From positions 1 to 32,679 of the forward strand of contig CALAGQ010000106.1 of assembly GCA_937891765.1 (NCBI GenBank): DNA of 32,679 nt, given 5' to 3'. Below are positions 18,389 through 26,564 of the stretch, piece after piece. Each line of letters begins with the position of its first letter. Position 1 is the first letter of the stretch. Position numbers and translations under genes: made by a program. Source of the DNA: an uncultured Nitrospina sp. (GTDB lineage Bacteria; Nitrospinota; Nitrospinia; Nitrospinales; VA-1). The notes under the pieces were generated by a model, which did no database searches, was not told the DNA's origin, and saw only the letters and a program-made list of their open reading frames with translations.

Positions 18389-20857
18389 CTAAAATTTGGA
18401 AGGAGAAAAGCGTTTCAATAGTAGCGAGTTCCCAACGACTGAAACAGAACTCAATGACATGGCCACAGCGGCAAACACGGGTTTTAGGAGGACACCATAA
18501 AAAGGATACAAAAGCCCCGCCGCAATAGGAATCCCCAGCACATTATAAAAGAAAGCCCAGAAAAGATTCTGCCGTATTTTTGTAAGCGTTTTTCGGCTCA
18601 GTTCAATGGCTTGGGGCACAGCCCGAAGGTCGGAGGTAACCAGAGTGATGTCGGAAGCCTCCATCGCCACATCTGTACCGCTCCCCAAAGCAATACCGAC
18701 AGTAGATTCGGCCAACGCCGGAGCGTCATTGATACCATCACCCACCATCGCGACTTTACGACCCTCTGCCATCTGCTTTTTGATTTCATCACGCTTTCCC
18801 GCAGGAAGGACTTCCGAGATCACATCATCAATGTCCAGTTGCCGGGCGACTGCCTCGGCGGTTCTCCGGTTATCACCCGTCACCATCATCACTTTGAGGC
18901 CCATCCTCTTGAGACGGTGAACGCATTCTTTAGCATACGGCTTTAATTTATCAGTGGTGGTGACGATGCCCTCAATCTTTCCATCAACACTTAATATCAT
19001 CGGCGTTTTCCCTTGCCCGGCCAGCTTCTCCAGTTCATCGCTCATAGAGGAAAAATCAATTTTCTGTTCCTGCATTAATTTAATATTGCCCAGGAAAACA
19101 TTTTTACCGTCTATTTTTCCCTGCACCCCGAATCCAGGCAAGGCTTCAAAATCAGTAACCGTTTCGAATCGGAGGTTATGCTTCCTAGCTTCAGCAACTA
19201 CCGCCTGGGCTAAAGGGTGCTCCGATTTTTTTTCCAGAGAACCGGCCAGCGCCAGCAAACGGTCCGCATCCAATACGGCGGTAGGAGACAAAAGCACATC
19301 TGCCACTTCCGGCTTACCGCAAGTGAGCGTTCCCGTTTTATCAAACACAATCGTATCCAGCTTTTCGGCCTGCTCCAAGGCCTCGCCGCCTTTAATCAGG
19401 ATGCCCATCTCCGCACCCTTTCCGGTTCCGACCATGATAGCGGTAGGAGTAGCAAGGCCCAAAGCACAAGGGCAGGCAATGATCATGACAGAAATGAATA
19501 TCATCAAGGCAAAAAGAAACGGCGTGGTGGGTAAAGGACCGAATGTATCACCAAAGCCCCACCAGAATGCGAAAGCCAGAAGAGCCAGGCCAATCACCGT
19601 CGGCACAAAAATTCCGGCAATTTTATCTGCCAGCCTTTGCACAGGCGCTTTCGAACCTTGCGCCTGTTCCACCAGTTGAATGATCTGTGCCAGCACAGTA
19701 TCTTTACCCATGCGGGTCACGCGCATTTTAAAAAATCCGGTTTTGTTGAGGCTGGCCCCAATCACTTCATCGTTGGATTTTTTTTCTACCGGAACACTTT
19801 CACCGGTCAACATCGATTCATCAATAGAAGATTGCCCTTCAATCAGGATTCCATCTACAGGGATTTTTTCACCAGGCCGGACCAGGGCCATATCTCCCAC
19901 GACTAGATCCTCCACGCTGATTTCAAGCTCCCTGCCCTCTCGTTCAACATGAGCAGTTTTGGGTTGGAGTCCCATTAACTTTTTGATCGCCGAAGAAGCA
20001 CTATGCTTGGCACGCGCTTCCATCCAACGCCCAAGCAGTACAAGCGTGATGATCATGACCGAGGTATCGTAATAAACATCCCAATTAGCCGACCAGCCCG
20101 GAAAAATGGTGACCCAGGCACTGTAAAAATAAGCCGCCGAAGTGCCCACGGCAATCAGCGTGTTCATATCGGCGTAACCGTGACGAAGTCCGTTCACCGC
20201 ACCCCGGTAAAACTGCCCCCCGCCATAAAACTGCACCGGAGTCGCCAGAATGAACAAGGTAATATTCAGCGCAAATAATTGGATATTGAATAACGATTCG
20301 CCCTGCATCGAAAGAAACATGACGATTGCGCTGGTCAGTCCACTAAAAATCAGTTTCAGTTTAAGCTCAGCCAGGTTTTTGAGATAACGTTCTTCATCCT
20401 CCGAAACGTCTGGAGATTTTTCAGATAAAAGGCGGTAACCGGCTTCTTCTAAAGCCGATCGCAAGGTTTCAAAATCGACCAGAGCCGGGATGTGATCGAC
20501 CGATACCTGTTCGGTCGCCAGGTTCACATCGACAGCATGAACTCCCGGCAAAGCCGAAAGTTTATTTTCGACTCGGGAGACACAGGAGGCACAGGTCATG
20601 CCTTCGATGGGAAACACGGTGCTTTTCCGGGGAACTTCAAATCCGAGTTTTTCGATGGTCACGGGGAACTGGCTGGCGGATACTTTTTGCGGATCAAATT
20701 CGATGGTGGCCGCTTCTGCGGCAAAGTTGACATGGGTTGAGATCACCCCTTCCAGTTCGCCGACCTTTTTTTCGATGCGTGCCGAACAACTGGCGCAACT
20801 CATACCTTTAACCGGCAGGATCAGGCTCTCTTTATTTTTGGGTTTAAGGTCCGGCAT
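18389..20857 (-). CDS. copA: Copper-transporting P1B-type ATPase
   Basis: An ATP-driven Cu(I) exporter of the inner membrane, 822 aa. Two N-terminal heavy-metal domains carry GMSCASC (Cys 21/24) and GMTCASC (Cys 89/92). Then come the membrane domain, the TGES actuator motif, the metal-site CPC at 462-464, the phosphorylation site DKTGTLT with Asp506, SEHPLA, and [10 protein letters not shown]. Transmembrane 7 (FFYNVLG) and 8 ([12 protein letters not shown]) have the residues expected for Cu(I). It could serve detoxification or, as CcoI/CtpA-like, oxidase assembly; no oxidase genes are nearby. It is followed by the SGNH gene on the same strand. Confidence 0.95.
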   Translation of the reverse strand: MPDLKPKNKESLILPVKGMSCASCSARIEKKVGELEGVISTHVNFAAEAATIEFDPQKVSASQFPVTIEKLGFEVPRKSTVFPIEGMTCASCVSRVENKLSALPGVHAVDVNLATEQVSVDHIPALVDFETLRSALEEAGYRLLSEKSPDVSEDEERYLKNLAELKLKLIFSGLTSAIVMFLSMQGESLFNIQLFALNITLFILATPVQFYGGGQFYRGAVNGLRHGYADMNTLIAVGTSAAYFYSAWVTIFPGWSANWDVYYDTSVMIITLVLLGRWMEARAKHSASSAIKKLMGLQPKTAHVEREGRELEISVEDLVVGDMALVRPGEKIPVDGILIEGQSSIDESMLTGESVPVEKKSNDEVIGASLNKTGFFKMRVTRMGKDTVLAQIIQLVEQAQGSKAPVQRLADKIAGIFVPTVIGLALLAFAFWWGFGDTFGPLPTTPFLFALMIFISVMIIACPCALGLATPTAIMVGTGKGAEMGILIKGGEALEQAEKLDTIVFDKTGTLTCGKPEVADVLLSPTAVLDADRLLALAGSLEKKSEHPLAQAVVAEARKHNLRFETVTDFEALPGFGVQGKIDGKNVFLGNIKLMQEQKIDFSSMSDELEKLAGQGKTPMILSVDGKIEGIVTTTDKLKPYAKECVHRLKRMGLKVMMVTGDNRRTAEAVARQLDIDDVISEVLPAGKRDEIKKQMAEGRKVAMVGDGINDAPALAESTVGIALGSGTDVAMEASDITLVTSDLRAVPQAIELSRKTLTKIRQNLFWAFFYNVLGIPIAAGLLYPFYGVLLKPVFAAVAMSLSSVSVVGNSLLLKRFSPSKF

Positions 20858-20926
20858 GATGAGCCCAGATTAGCACAAGGAGGCCTGCGGGCATACTTCA
20901 AAACCTCCATTATCGTAAGGACTTTT

Positions 20927-20986
20927 ATGCTCAAGGTGATTCAGGTCTCAAATATTAACTTACTAAATCTATTCTCAAGAGACTAA
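20927..20986 (+). CDS. Possible 19-aa leader peptide
   Basis: A very short ORF, MLKVIQVSNINLLNLFSRD, has a well-placed ribosome binding site (AAGGA, five bases before ATG). Its stop is two bases before the ATG of the next small ORF, which would allow coupled translation. There is no homology evidence and the length is within chance expectation, so this stays a candidate. Confidence 0.3.
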   Translation: MLKVIQVSNINLLNLFSRD

Positions 20987-20988
20987 GG

Positions 20989-21075
20989 ATGGAAACTACT
21001 TATTTGTTTGTTGCAGTTCTGGCCGGGCTTTTTGCCTTTGTAATTTTTTGGCTTTATCGGCTCTGGTCAATTTAA
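20989..21075 (+). CDS. Possible 28-aa single-helix membrane peptide
   Basis: A short ORF encodes one hydrophobic helix (YLFVAVLAGLFAFVIFWL) followed by a short basic/aromatic tail (YRLWSI). Size and layout resemble small oxidase-assembly or subunit peptides such as CcoS or CcoQ, which often neighbour copper ATPases. The sequence is too short to assign and the gene is divergent from copA. AAGG touches the ATG directly, so expression would rely on coupling to the ORF before it. Real status uncertain. Confidence 0.35.
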   Translation: METTYLFVAVLAGLFAFVIFWLYRLWSI

Positions 21076-21141
21076 AACCTTAAAGATCGCATTGAATATT
21101 AGATGTCGAATATTTGAATATCAAACAAAGGAATGGAAACC

Positions 21142-21363
21142 ATGCTAAGCGAAGTTAGATTTTACGACTCCAGCGGAAAATGCGAAAAAGTTTTATCTGG
21201 CGAGAAGCTCAGCAAAGACTATTGGAAAAAATTAAATTGCTCCCAAACCAGTTGTACCCCAATGAAATTTGGCAACGGGAAAAGATTTAATAAAAAGAAA
21301 TTGCTGGAAGAGTTTGACTATTACCTTGACGAACCTTTTGAAATTTACGCACTTGAGGAATGA
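21142..21363 (+). CDS. Hypothetical protein, 73 aa
   Basis: I do not recognise this protein. It is small, soluble and lysine-rich, with three cysteines (KCEKV near residue 13, and NCSQTSC near residues 32-37) and an acidic C-terminus (DYYLDEPFEIYALEE). ATG 21142 is chosen because AAAGGA lies nine bases upstream; the in-frame ATG at 21133 would abut that site. No signal peptide or membrane segment is seen. It lies alone between the small ORFs and the zinc-ribbon gene, which runs the other way. Confidence 0.65.
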   Translation: MLSEVRFYDSSGKCEKVLSGEKLSKDYWKKLNCSQTSCTPMKFGNGKRFNKKKLLEEFDYYLDEPFEIYALEE

Positions 21364-21446
21364 ACTGGACTTTATAATTTTATCTATATAGGGCCTTTGG
21401 CATCTGAAATGGAACTGATAAAGGCAGGAAAAGAGAATGGTGCTTT

Positions 21447-21842
21447 TTATTTATTACTAAACAGGGTTTTCAGGGTGACCACACCATAACCGATCAGCAT
21501 GAGGGCGATCAGTCCGCTGGAAAAAGAGTTCTGGCTTATGGCGCTGGTGAACACAAAAACACCTACACCGCTCAAAATCACACCGAGGACAAAAAAACCG
21601 AACGTGCGGTAAATCGGGGTTTTGCTTTCCAGATTGTCGCGTTTTTGTTTGAGTTGCCACCGCCAACGCAGGACATAATAGGTCTGGCGAATCCAGTTGA
21701 ACAATCCGCTGTCTTCAATCAGGCTGGTCTTACAGTACATGCACTGGGCATCTGTATTGCGATTGGGAAACCCGCAATTCAGGCATAGTTTACTGTCGTG
21801 ACTTTGATTTAAAATCACAGGTTCTTTTTTAGGCCTATCCAT
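21447..21842 (-). CDS. Zinc-ribbon membrane protein, unknown function
   Basis: A 131-aa protein with an N-terminal zinc ribbon (CLNCGFPNRNTDAQCMYC, two CxxC knuckles), a Trp/Arg/Lys-rich linker and two transmembrane helices (about residues 82-102 and 108-125). The frame is open to 21899, but ATG 21842 is chosen: GGAG lies seven bases upstream and it places the protein after a strong promoter with a roughly 70-nt leader. Zinc ribbon plus two helices occurs in many uncharacterised bacterial proteins; no function can be given. Confidence 0.75.
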   Translation of the reverse strand: MDRPKKEPVILNQSHDSKLCLNCGFPNRNTDAQCMYCKTSLIEDSGLFNWIRQTYYVLRWRWQLKQKRDNLESKTPIYRTFGFFVLGVILSGVGVFVFTSAISQNSFSSGLIALMLIGYGVVTLKTLFSNK

Positions 21843-21866
21843 ACATATACTCCATAATCCATTATC

Positions 21867-21879
21867 GGCACACTGTGCC
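21867..21879. promoter_or_regulatory. Palindrome in the leader of the zinc-ribbon gene
   Basis: GGCACACTGTGCC is a perfect palindrome with 6-base arms around one central base. It lies in the predicted leader, about 25 bases before the start codon and downstream of the promoter, where a repressor could block transcription. Confidence 0.4.
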
Positions 21880-21918
21880 AAAAGGATAAAAAAAACCACA
21901 ACTTACGGGTGTATTTGA

Positions 21919-21947
21919 ATTTTATTACTTATGGATAACCCTGTCAA
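21919..21947 (-). promoter_or_regulatory. Promoter of the zinc-ribbon gene
   Basis: On the minus strand a perfect -35 box TTGACA (21947-21942) and -10 box TAAAAT (21924-21919) are separated by 17 bases. Transcription would start near 21912, giving a leader of about 70 nt. Confidence 0.75.
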
Positions 21948-21996
21948 TCTCCTTCGTGAGCCTTAAGCCCCTATCTTCGCCATATTATTATTCGTG

Positions 21997-22026
21997 ATTG
22001 AACTGTAAGGTTCAATTGCCTATAAT
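21997..22026 (+). promoter_or_regulatory. Promoter with overlapping inverted repeat for the FGE-like gene
   Basis: A -35 box TTGAAC (21998-22003) and a perfect -10 box TATAAT (22021-22026) have a 17-base spacer. The -35 box is also the left arm of a 7-base inverted repeat, ATTGAAC-TGTAAG-GTTCAAT (21997-22016), so a dimeric regulator bound there would cover the promoter. Transcription should start near 22033, which rules out the upstream TTG start at 21998 for the downstream gene. Confidence 0.72.
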
Positions 22027-22063
22027 CCAGTTTCCATTCTCTATAATTGAAAACTCCATTGTA

Positions 22064-22852
22064 ATGAGACAGATTCTTTTCATCCTTTTATCGCTTTGTA
22101 TGGTTTCGCCCGGTTTTGCCGCATCCTCTTCCGAGGAAATGGCGCTCATTCCAGCTGGGAAATCCCAAATGGGGAGTCGAAAATCCCTGTTGGAGCTCAA
22201 ACCTCATGACTTGTTCAACACCGACCGGCACACCCTGGGTCCGGAAAATCCGGCTCACGAGGTTTACCTCGATGCGTTCCACATAGATATCTATGAAGTG
22301 ACCAACGCGAAATACAGAAAATATGTCGATGCAACTGGAGCCAAAAAACCCCATATCTGGGAAAATCCCGAGTTCAACGGTGACCAGCAACCGGTGGTCG
22401 GCGTTTCCTGGAAGGAAGCCGTGGCCTATTGTAAATGGAGTGGAAAGCGCCTTCCCACAGAAGCTGAATGGGAAAAAGCGGGACGAGGCAAACGTCCGGT
22501 TAAATACCCCTGGGGAGATTCACCACCCGATTCAGAAAAACTGAACTATAACGAAGAGAAGATGAAAACCGTACCGGTGGGTTCCTATGAAAAAGGCAAG
22601 TCCGATTACGGCATCTATGATCTTTCCGGCAACGTTTCCGAATGGGTTCATGACTGGCATTACCCGGAGTACTACCTGTTCTCACCCAAAGAAAATCCGC
22701 AGGGTCCGGAAAAAGGACAATATAAAATTATTCGCGGTGGAAGCTGGAGAAACAGCATCGAGTATGTCGACCTGACCTACCGCAACGCCACCACTCCCAC
22801 CCAGAAGAGTAACGGCGTAGGATTTCGTTGTGCTAAAAACGCATCGGAATAA
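22064..22852 (+). CDS. Secreted formylglycine-generating-enzyme-like (SUMF1/FGE-fold) protein
   Basis: A 262-aa protein with a clear signal peptide (MRQILFILLSLCMVSPGFA, cut after residue 19) and one FGE-sulfatase domain. Family blocks are MALIPAGKSQMGS, IDIYEVTNAKYRKYV, WKEAVAYCKWSGKRLPTEAE, YPWGDS, YDLSGNVSEWVHDW, IIRGGSWRN and GVGFRCAK. The two copper-binding cysteines that follow GGS[YFW] in true formylglycine-generating enzymes are absent (here GGSWRNSIEYV), so sulfatase activation is unlikely. ATG 22064 is chosen because the promoter lies just upstream. No clear ribosome binding site. It ends 9 bases from the oppositely transcribed coaBC. Confidence 0.88.
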   Translation: MRQILFILLSLCMVSPGFAASSSEEMALIPAGKSQMGSRKSLLELKPHDLFNTDRHTLGPENPAHEVYLDAFHIDIYEVTNAKYRKYVDATGAKKPHIWENPEFNGDQQPVVGVSWKEAVAYCKWSGKRLPTEAEWEKAGRGKRPVKYPWGDSPPDSEKLNYNEEKMKTVPVGSYEKGKSDYGIYDLSGNVSEWVHDWHYPEYYLFSPKENPQGPEKGQYKIIRGGSWRNSIEYVDLTYRNATTPTQKSNGVGFRCAKNASE

Positions 22853-22861
22853 ATTTTATAA

Positions 22862-24055
22862 TTAAGGGCGTTTGAGTCGGGTGAGAATTCGGTCCAGCAG
22901 AAGGTCAGCTATTTCCAGCTTTGGTTTCAGAGGAAGGTGTTCCATATTTTCTTCACGGTCGATGATCGTCACCTGATTGGAGTCGGACTGAAATCCAATT
23001 CCCGGCGCGCTGATATCATTGGCAACAATGAAGTCGAGGTTCTTTTTTTTCAATTTCTCAAAAGCACTCTCCACCAGATTCTGGCTTTCCGCCGCGAAAC
23101 CCACCACCAGCTTGCCTGAGTTGCGCTGTGCCACTTCCAGCAAAATATCTACAGTGGGAACCAGTTTGAGAACCAGACCTTCATCTCCATGTTTTTTGAT
23201 CTTTTCTTTTTCCAGTTTTTCTGCGGCAAAATCACCCACAGCAGCAGACATCACCAGAACATCGCAGTCTGCAAGATGCTCCTGAACCAGAGCATTCATC
23301 TCGTCTGCCCTTTTACAAGGTTTAAAGTCCACATCCACCGGCGGCTTTAAATGCGTCGGACCGCTGATGAGAACCACTTCCCCTCCCCGTGCTTTGGCCC
23401 GCTCGGCTACGGCGTAACCCATTTTCCCTGAAGACGGATTAGACAGGTATCGTACAGGGTCGATGGCTTCATGAGTGGGCCCGGCCGTGATGAGAAACCG
23501 TATGCCGATCAGGTCATCACGTGGGTTAAAATAACTCCTGACTTTGTCAAGAATAACTGCGGTGTCGGCCAAACGTCCTGGCCCTATCACCCCGCAAGCG
23601 AGTTCGCCATCTTCGGGGTCGACAAACTCCACGCCTCGAGATTTCAAAAGAGCTATATTTTCTTTGACAGCAGGATGCCCCCACATCCCTTCATTCATAG
23701 CCGGGGCAACCAGCAACGGGCCCTTGAACGCCAGATGCAAACATGACAGGGCATCGTCGGCAAGGCCATGCGCCATTTTGGCCAACGTGGAGGCGGTAGC
23801 AGGAGCCACAACCAGAAGATCACCATTCTCGGCCATGCGGATGTGTTCCATCGAGTTTTGCGCATCAAACAGGTTGTGGTAAACCGGATGCCCGGAAAGC
23901 GCCTCAAAAGTCAGCGGGGTCACAAATTGGCCGGCATTGGCGCTCATCACCACCCGCACCTCGGCCCCTTCCTTCACCAACAGGCGCACTAATTCCACAG
24001 CCTTGTAGGCCGCGATACCGGCTGAGACACCCACTATGATCTTTGCGTTTTTCAT
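22862..24055 (-). CDS. coaBC: Bifunctional phosphopantothenoylcysteine decarboxylase / phosphopantothenate-cysteine ligase
   Basis: Performs two steps of coenzyme A synthesis: joining cysteine to phosphopantothenate (CoaB) and FMN-dependent decarboxylation (CoaC). It has 397 aa. The CoaC half (about 1-185) shows KIIVGVSAGIAAYKA, VAPATASTLAK, APAMNEGMW and ACGVIGPGRLAD with the catalytic Cys. The CoaB half shows ITAGPTHEAIDPVRYLSNPS, SAAVGDF, KIKKHGDE and VGFAAES. The -10 box of a good promoter ends six bases before the ATG, so the mRNA probably has no leader. It supplies the pathway that panB, panC and panD, 6-9 kb away, feed. Confidence 0.96.
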   Translation of the reverse strand: MKNAKIIVGVSAGIAAYKAVELVRLLVKEGAEVRVVMSANAGQFVTPLTFEALSGHPVYHNLFDAQNSMEHIRMAENGDLLVVAPATASTLAKMAHGLADDALSCLHLAFKGPLLVAPAMNEGMWGHPAVKENIALLKSRGVEFVDPEDGELACGVIGPGRLADTAVILDKVRSYFNPRDDLIGIRFLITAGPTHEAIDPVRYLSNPSSGKMGYAVAERAKARGGEVVLISGPTHLKPPVDVDFKPCKRADEMNALVQEHLADCDVLVMSAAVGDFAAEKLEKEKIKKHGDEGLVLKLVPTVDILLEVAQRNSGKLVVGFAAESQNLVESAFEKLKKKNLDFIVANDISAPGIGFQSDSNQVTIIDREENMEHLPLKPKLEIADLLLDRILTRLKRP

Positions 24056-24061
24056 AGTTCG

Positions 24062-24090
24062 ATTATAAGTATTAATTTACAGGCAATCAA
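24062..24090 (-). promoter_or_regulatory. Promoter of coaBC (leaderless start predicted)
   Basis: On the minus strand a perfect -10 box TATAAT (24067-24062) lies 17 bases from a -35 box TTGATT (24090-24085). Only six bases (CGAACT) separate the -10 box from the coaBC ATG, so the first transcribed base should be the A of the start codon. Confidence 0.75.
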
Positions 24091-24111
24091 TGTTTTTAGG
24101 AACCGGAGCAA

Positions 24112-24140
24112 TTGACTTTACACCCTCCATTTCATAAAGT
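24112..24140 (+). promoter_or_regulatory. Promoter of the 173-aa unknown gene
   Basis: A -35 box TTGACT (24112-24117) and a moderate -10 box TAAAGT (24135-24140) are separated by 17 bases. It lies back to back with the coaBC promoter. Transcription would start near 24147, about 53 bases before ATG 24200. Confidence 0.55.
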
Positions 24141-24199
24141 ATTGTCACTATTTCCTGTAGGAACCCAGCTGTTTCCAATACTTGCACCGCACCCGAAAA

Positions 24200-24721
24200 A
24201 TGCCCAACGAAGAAAAGTTCAGGATAGCCATCCGAGTTCCAGAGATTTTTTATGTCCTCAGAGATGAGGAATCGCGCGAACCGGAAAACTTTATAGCCGA
24301 AGTGAAATTAATAAAAAAACACCAGTCTGACGAAGAAAATGCAGAACACGTTTCAGAAGAGGTTCAACTGGGGCGCGATCAAATCGATACTGTTTGCAGG
24401 ACACTTAAATCAGAATTCACCACTGAGACCAAAAACATAACTTCATTCAAAAATTATGCTCATAACCTGGAGTCTGGTTCACGCGAAACGGCCATACAGG
24501 AAGTTAAAAACTTTCTCCAGGAAATGCGAGATATCGAGGAGAGTTATAAAGGCGACAATGTATCCAAATTTTTTCTAGGTCACTGGAACCAATACGGAGA
24601 GGATTTTTATTTCATTTTAAAAAGCATCGACCTTGCAGGCATCCGGGTGGTGCGAGACAACAGTCTACTAGAACACCTGACTGACGAGCAAAAAATCGAG
24701 ATCTATCTGGAAAGATATTGA
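24200..24721 (+). CDS. Hypothetical protein, 173 aa
   Basis: I do not recognise this protein. It is soluble and acidic, with a probable beta-rich start (KFRIAIRVPEIFYVLRDEE), a Glu-rich middle and a helical region (RETAIQEVKNFLQEMRDIEE), ending in LTDEQKIEIYLERY. There are no membrane segments or metal-binding motifs. ATG 24200 is preferred over TTG 24182. No ribosome binding site is visible. It has its own promoter and ends at a terminator hairpin shared with the convergent gene. Confidence 0.75.
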   Translation: MPNEEKFRIAIRVPEIFYVLRDEESREPENFIAEVKLIKKHQSDEENAEHVSEEVQLGRDQIDTVCRTLKSEFTTETKNITSFKNYAHNLESGSRETAIQEVKNFLQEMRDIEESYKGDNVSKFFLGHWNQYGEDFYFILKSIDLAGIRVVRDNSLLEHLTDEQKIEIYLERY

Positions 24722-24726
24722 TCGCC

Positions 24727-24766
24727 ATAAAAAAATCCACCCAGGGGAGCTGAGTGGATTTTGCAG
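24727..24766. terminator. Bidirectional terminator between convergent unknown genes
   Basis: AAAATCCAC/GTGGATTTT plus an inner CAG/CTG pair forms a hairpin. On the minus strand the one mismatch becomes a G-U pair and the stem is followed by seven T's, so it is a strong end signal for the 64-aa gene. On the plus strand the T tract is only four bases. Confidence 0.8.
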
Positions 24767-24812
24767 AGGCAATCACCCTGAACGGGCCATCTTAACGATT
24801 CTCCCCCCTACC

Positions 24813-25007
24813 TCAATCCAATTTTTTTTCTATCCCTTTGATGATGGAGCGTCCCTTTGGCGCGTGGTTTCTCAAGTGTTCACGCACAAGCATCACAGCG
24901 TGATTGTCATCCATCGCCGTGATGAAGATGCTAAAATCCTCTTCGGAATTATCCTTTTCATTTATTAAAACACCTTTTACTTTAAAACTATAATGTTTAG
25001 GTGGCAT
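24813..25007 (-). CDS. Hypothetical protein, 64 aa
   Basis: An unrecognised small basic protein (MPPKHYSFKVKGVLINEKDN...IIKGIEKKLD). The pattern of a beta hairpin, an acidic turn and a helix (DDNHAVMLVREHLRNHA) suggests one compact domain. The frame is open to TTG 25049, but ATG 25007 is preferred: a TATAAT (25040-25035) lies just upstream and would place the transcript start between the two. No membrane segment. It ends 46 bases from a strong minus-strand terminator, so it is a single-gene unit. Confidence 0.6.
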   Translation of the reverse strand: MPPKHYSFKVKGVLINEKDNSEEDFSIFITAMDDNHAVMLVREHLRNHAPKGRSIIKGIEKKLD

Positions 25008-25098
25008 GGTATTCTCAAATTGGTTTATAACAGCATTATATGATATCAATCCTATTTAAAGAACCCAGCAAAATTTTTCGGTGAGCCCGGATATAAAC

Positions 25099-26541
25099 AT
25101 GAAACTAAAAATCCTTTTAGTCGCTGCCGAAGTCCATCCTTTCGCCAAAACCGGAGGGTTGGCAGATGTCAGTGGTGCCCTGCCCCCGGCCCTGAAAAAA
25201 CTCGGGCACGACATTCGGGTCATCATGCCCAAATACCCTTGCGCCACCAAGGCCGGGAAAAAGATACAGCCTCTCAAGATCAACCTGAAACTTCCTGGCT
25301 TCAAAGAGAAGGGTACTCTGTTTGAATCTGAACTTTCTGGGGGAGTACCGGTTTATCTGATTAGGCATGACGGGTACTTTAACCGTAAGCATATCTACGG
25401 CGAACCCGGCACGACATACCCCGACAGTGTAGAGCGATTTTCTTTTTTTTCTCGGGCTGTTCTTGAAGCCGTCAAAAATCTCGATTTCAAACCAGACATC
25501 ATCCATTGCAACGACTGGCACACCGGACTGATCCCGGTCTACCTGAAATCGCTGTACCGCAAAGATGCTTGGTTCTCTAAAACTAAAACTCTTTTCTCGA
25601 TTCACAATCTCGGGTATCAGGGCAACTTTCCTCATTCTCATTTGAAAGTAACCGGACTGGGCGAGTCTTTGTTCCGGGAAGACGGCATTGAGTTTTATAA
25701 CCAGATTAGTTTTTTAAAAGGCGGGCTGATGTTTGCCGACACCCTGACAACGGTGAGCCCTGCCTACAGCCAGGAAATCCAAACTGCGGAACTGGGTTGT
25801 GGCATGGAAGGCATTTTACAAAAACGCTCCGATCACCTGTATGGGATTTTGAACGGCGTCGACGATACCGTCTGGAATCCGAAAACCGATCCATTGATTG
25901 CAACTAACTATGGCCCGAAATCCCTATCACAAAAAAAACAATGCCGCGATGACCTGATAACAATGTTTTCTCTCCGGCTCAATAAAAAGACACCGATTCT
26001 CTGCATGATCACCCGGCTTTCGGAACAAAAGGGAATCGATTTGATCATGGAAGCCAAAGACGCGCTCGACAAGGAGGACATATCCTTAGTGGTTCTAGGA
26101 ACGGGCTCGGCCCAATACGAATCCTTTTTTAAGCAATGGAGCCGGGACCGCCCCGACCGCATCGCGACAGCATTGAAGTTTGACGAATCTCTGGGGCACC
26201 GTATTTTGGCAGGCAGCGACATGCTCCTCATGCCATCCCGTTATGAGCCTTGCGGACTCACCCAGATGTATGCGCTGAAATATGGCACGGTTCCTGTCGT
26301 CCGGGACATCGGCGGTTTGAAAAACTCCGTTCAGGAGTTCAACGCTAAAACGGAAAAAGGAACTGGATTCAAATTCAAAATTTCACAGACAAAATTTTTT
26401 CTGAAATCTCTACAAAAAGCCTTATCCTGTTTTGACCAAAGCAAAACCTGGAAAAAACTGATGTTAAACGGCATGGCGAAAGACAATAGCTGGGAGTTTT
26501 CCGCCAAACAATATGTACGTCTTTACCGTAAATCCCTCTGA
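25099..26541 (+). CDS. glgA: Glycogen synthase (ADP-glucose, GT5)
   Basis: Extends alpha-1,4-glucan chains from ADP-glucose. It has 480 aa, the normal length. The N-terminal ADP-glucose-binding motif KTGGLADV (Lys17), the family block HCNDWHTGLIP, ILNGVDDTVWNP, the C-terminal nucleotide site TRLSEQKGIDL, and SRYEPCGLTQMYALKYGTVP are all present. The conserved second glucan-site loop reads RDIGGLKNSV in place of the common RxTGGL. GTG 25081 is an alternative start, but ATG 25099 gives the family N-terminus. No other glycogen genes are nearby; the histidine kinase gene follows after 23 bases. Confidence 0.95.
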   Translation: MKLKILLVAAEVHPFAKTGGLADVSGALPPALKKLGHDIRVIMPKYPCATKAGKKIQPLKINLKLPGFKEKGTLFESELSGGVPVYLIRHDGYFNRKHIYGEPGTTYPDSVERFSFFSRAVLEAVKNLDFKPDIIHCNDWHTGLIPVYLKSLYRKDAWFSKTKTLFSIHNLGYQGNFPHSHLKVTGLGESLFREDGIEFYNQISFLKGGLMFADTLTTVSPAYSQEIQTAELGCGMEGILQKRSDHLYGILNGVDDTVWNPKTDPLIATNYGPKSLSQKKQCRDDLITMFSLRLNKKTPILCMITRLSEQKGIDLIMEAKDALDKEDISLVVLGTGSAQYESFFKQWSRDRPDRIATALKFDESLGHRILAGSDMLLMPSRYEPCGLTQMYALKYGTVPVVRDIGGLKNSVQEFNAKTEKGTGFKFKISQTKFFLKSLQKALSCFDQSKTWKKLMLNGMAKDNSWEFSAKQYVRLYRKSL

Positions 26542-26564
26542 CACAGCGGAAGGAGTCTCGCTCA

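Noticed and set aside
18954..19679. A 241-aa plus-strand ORF rich in Ser and Pro
   Set aside because: Antisense to the copper ATPase, which keeps every family motif through this region.
21998..22063. TTG start for the FGE-like protein at 21998
   Set aside because: The TTG is the start of the -35 box; the transcript begins about 35 bases downstream, and ATG 22064 opens a proper signal peptide.
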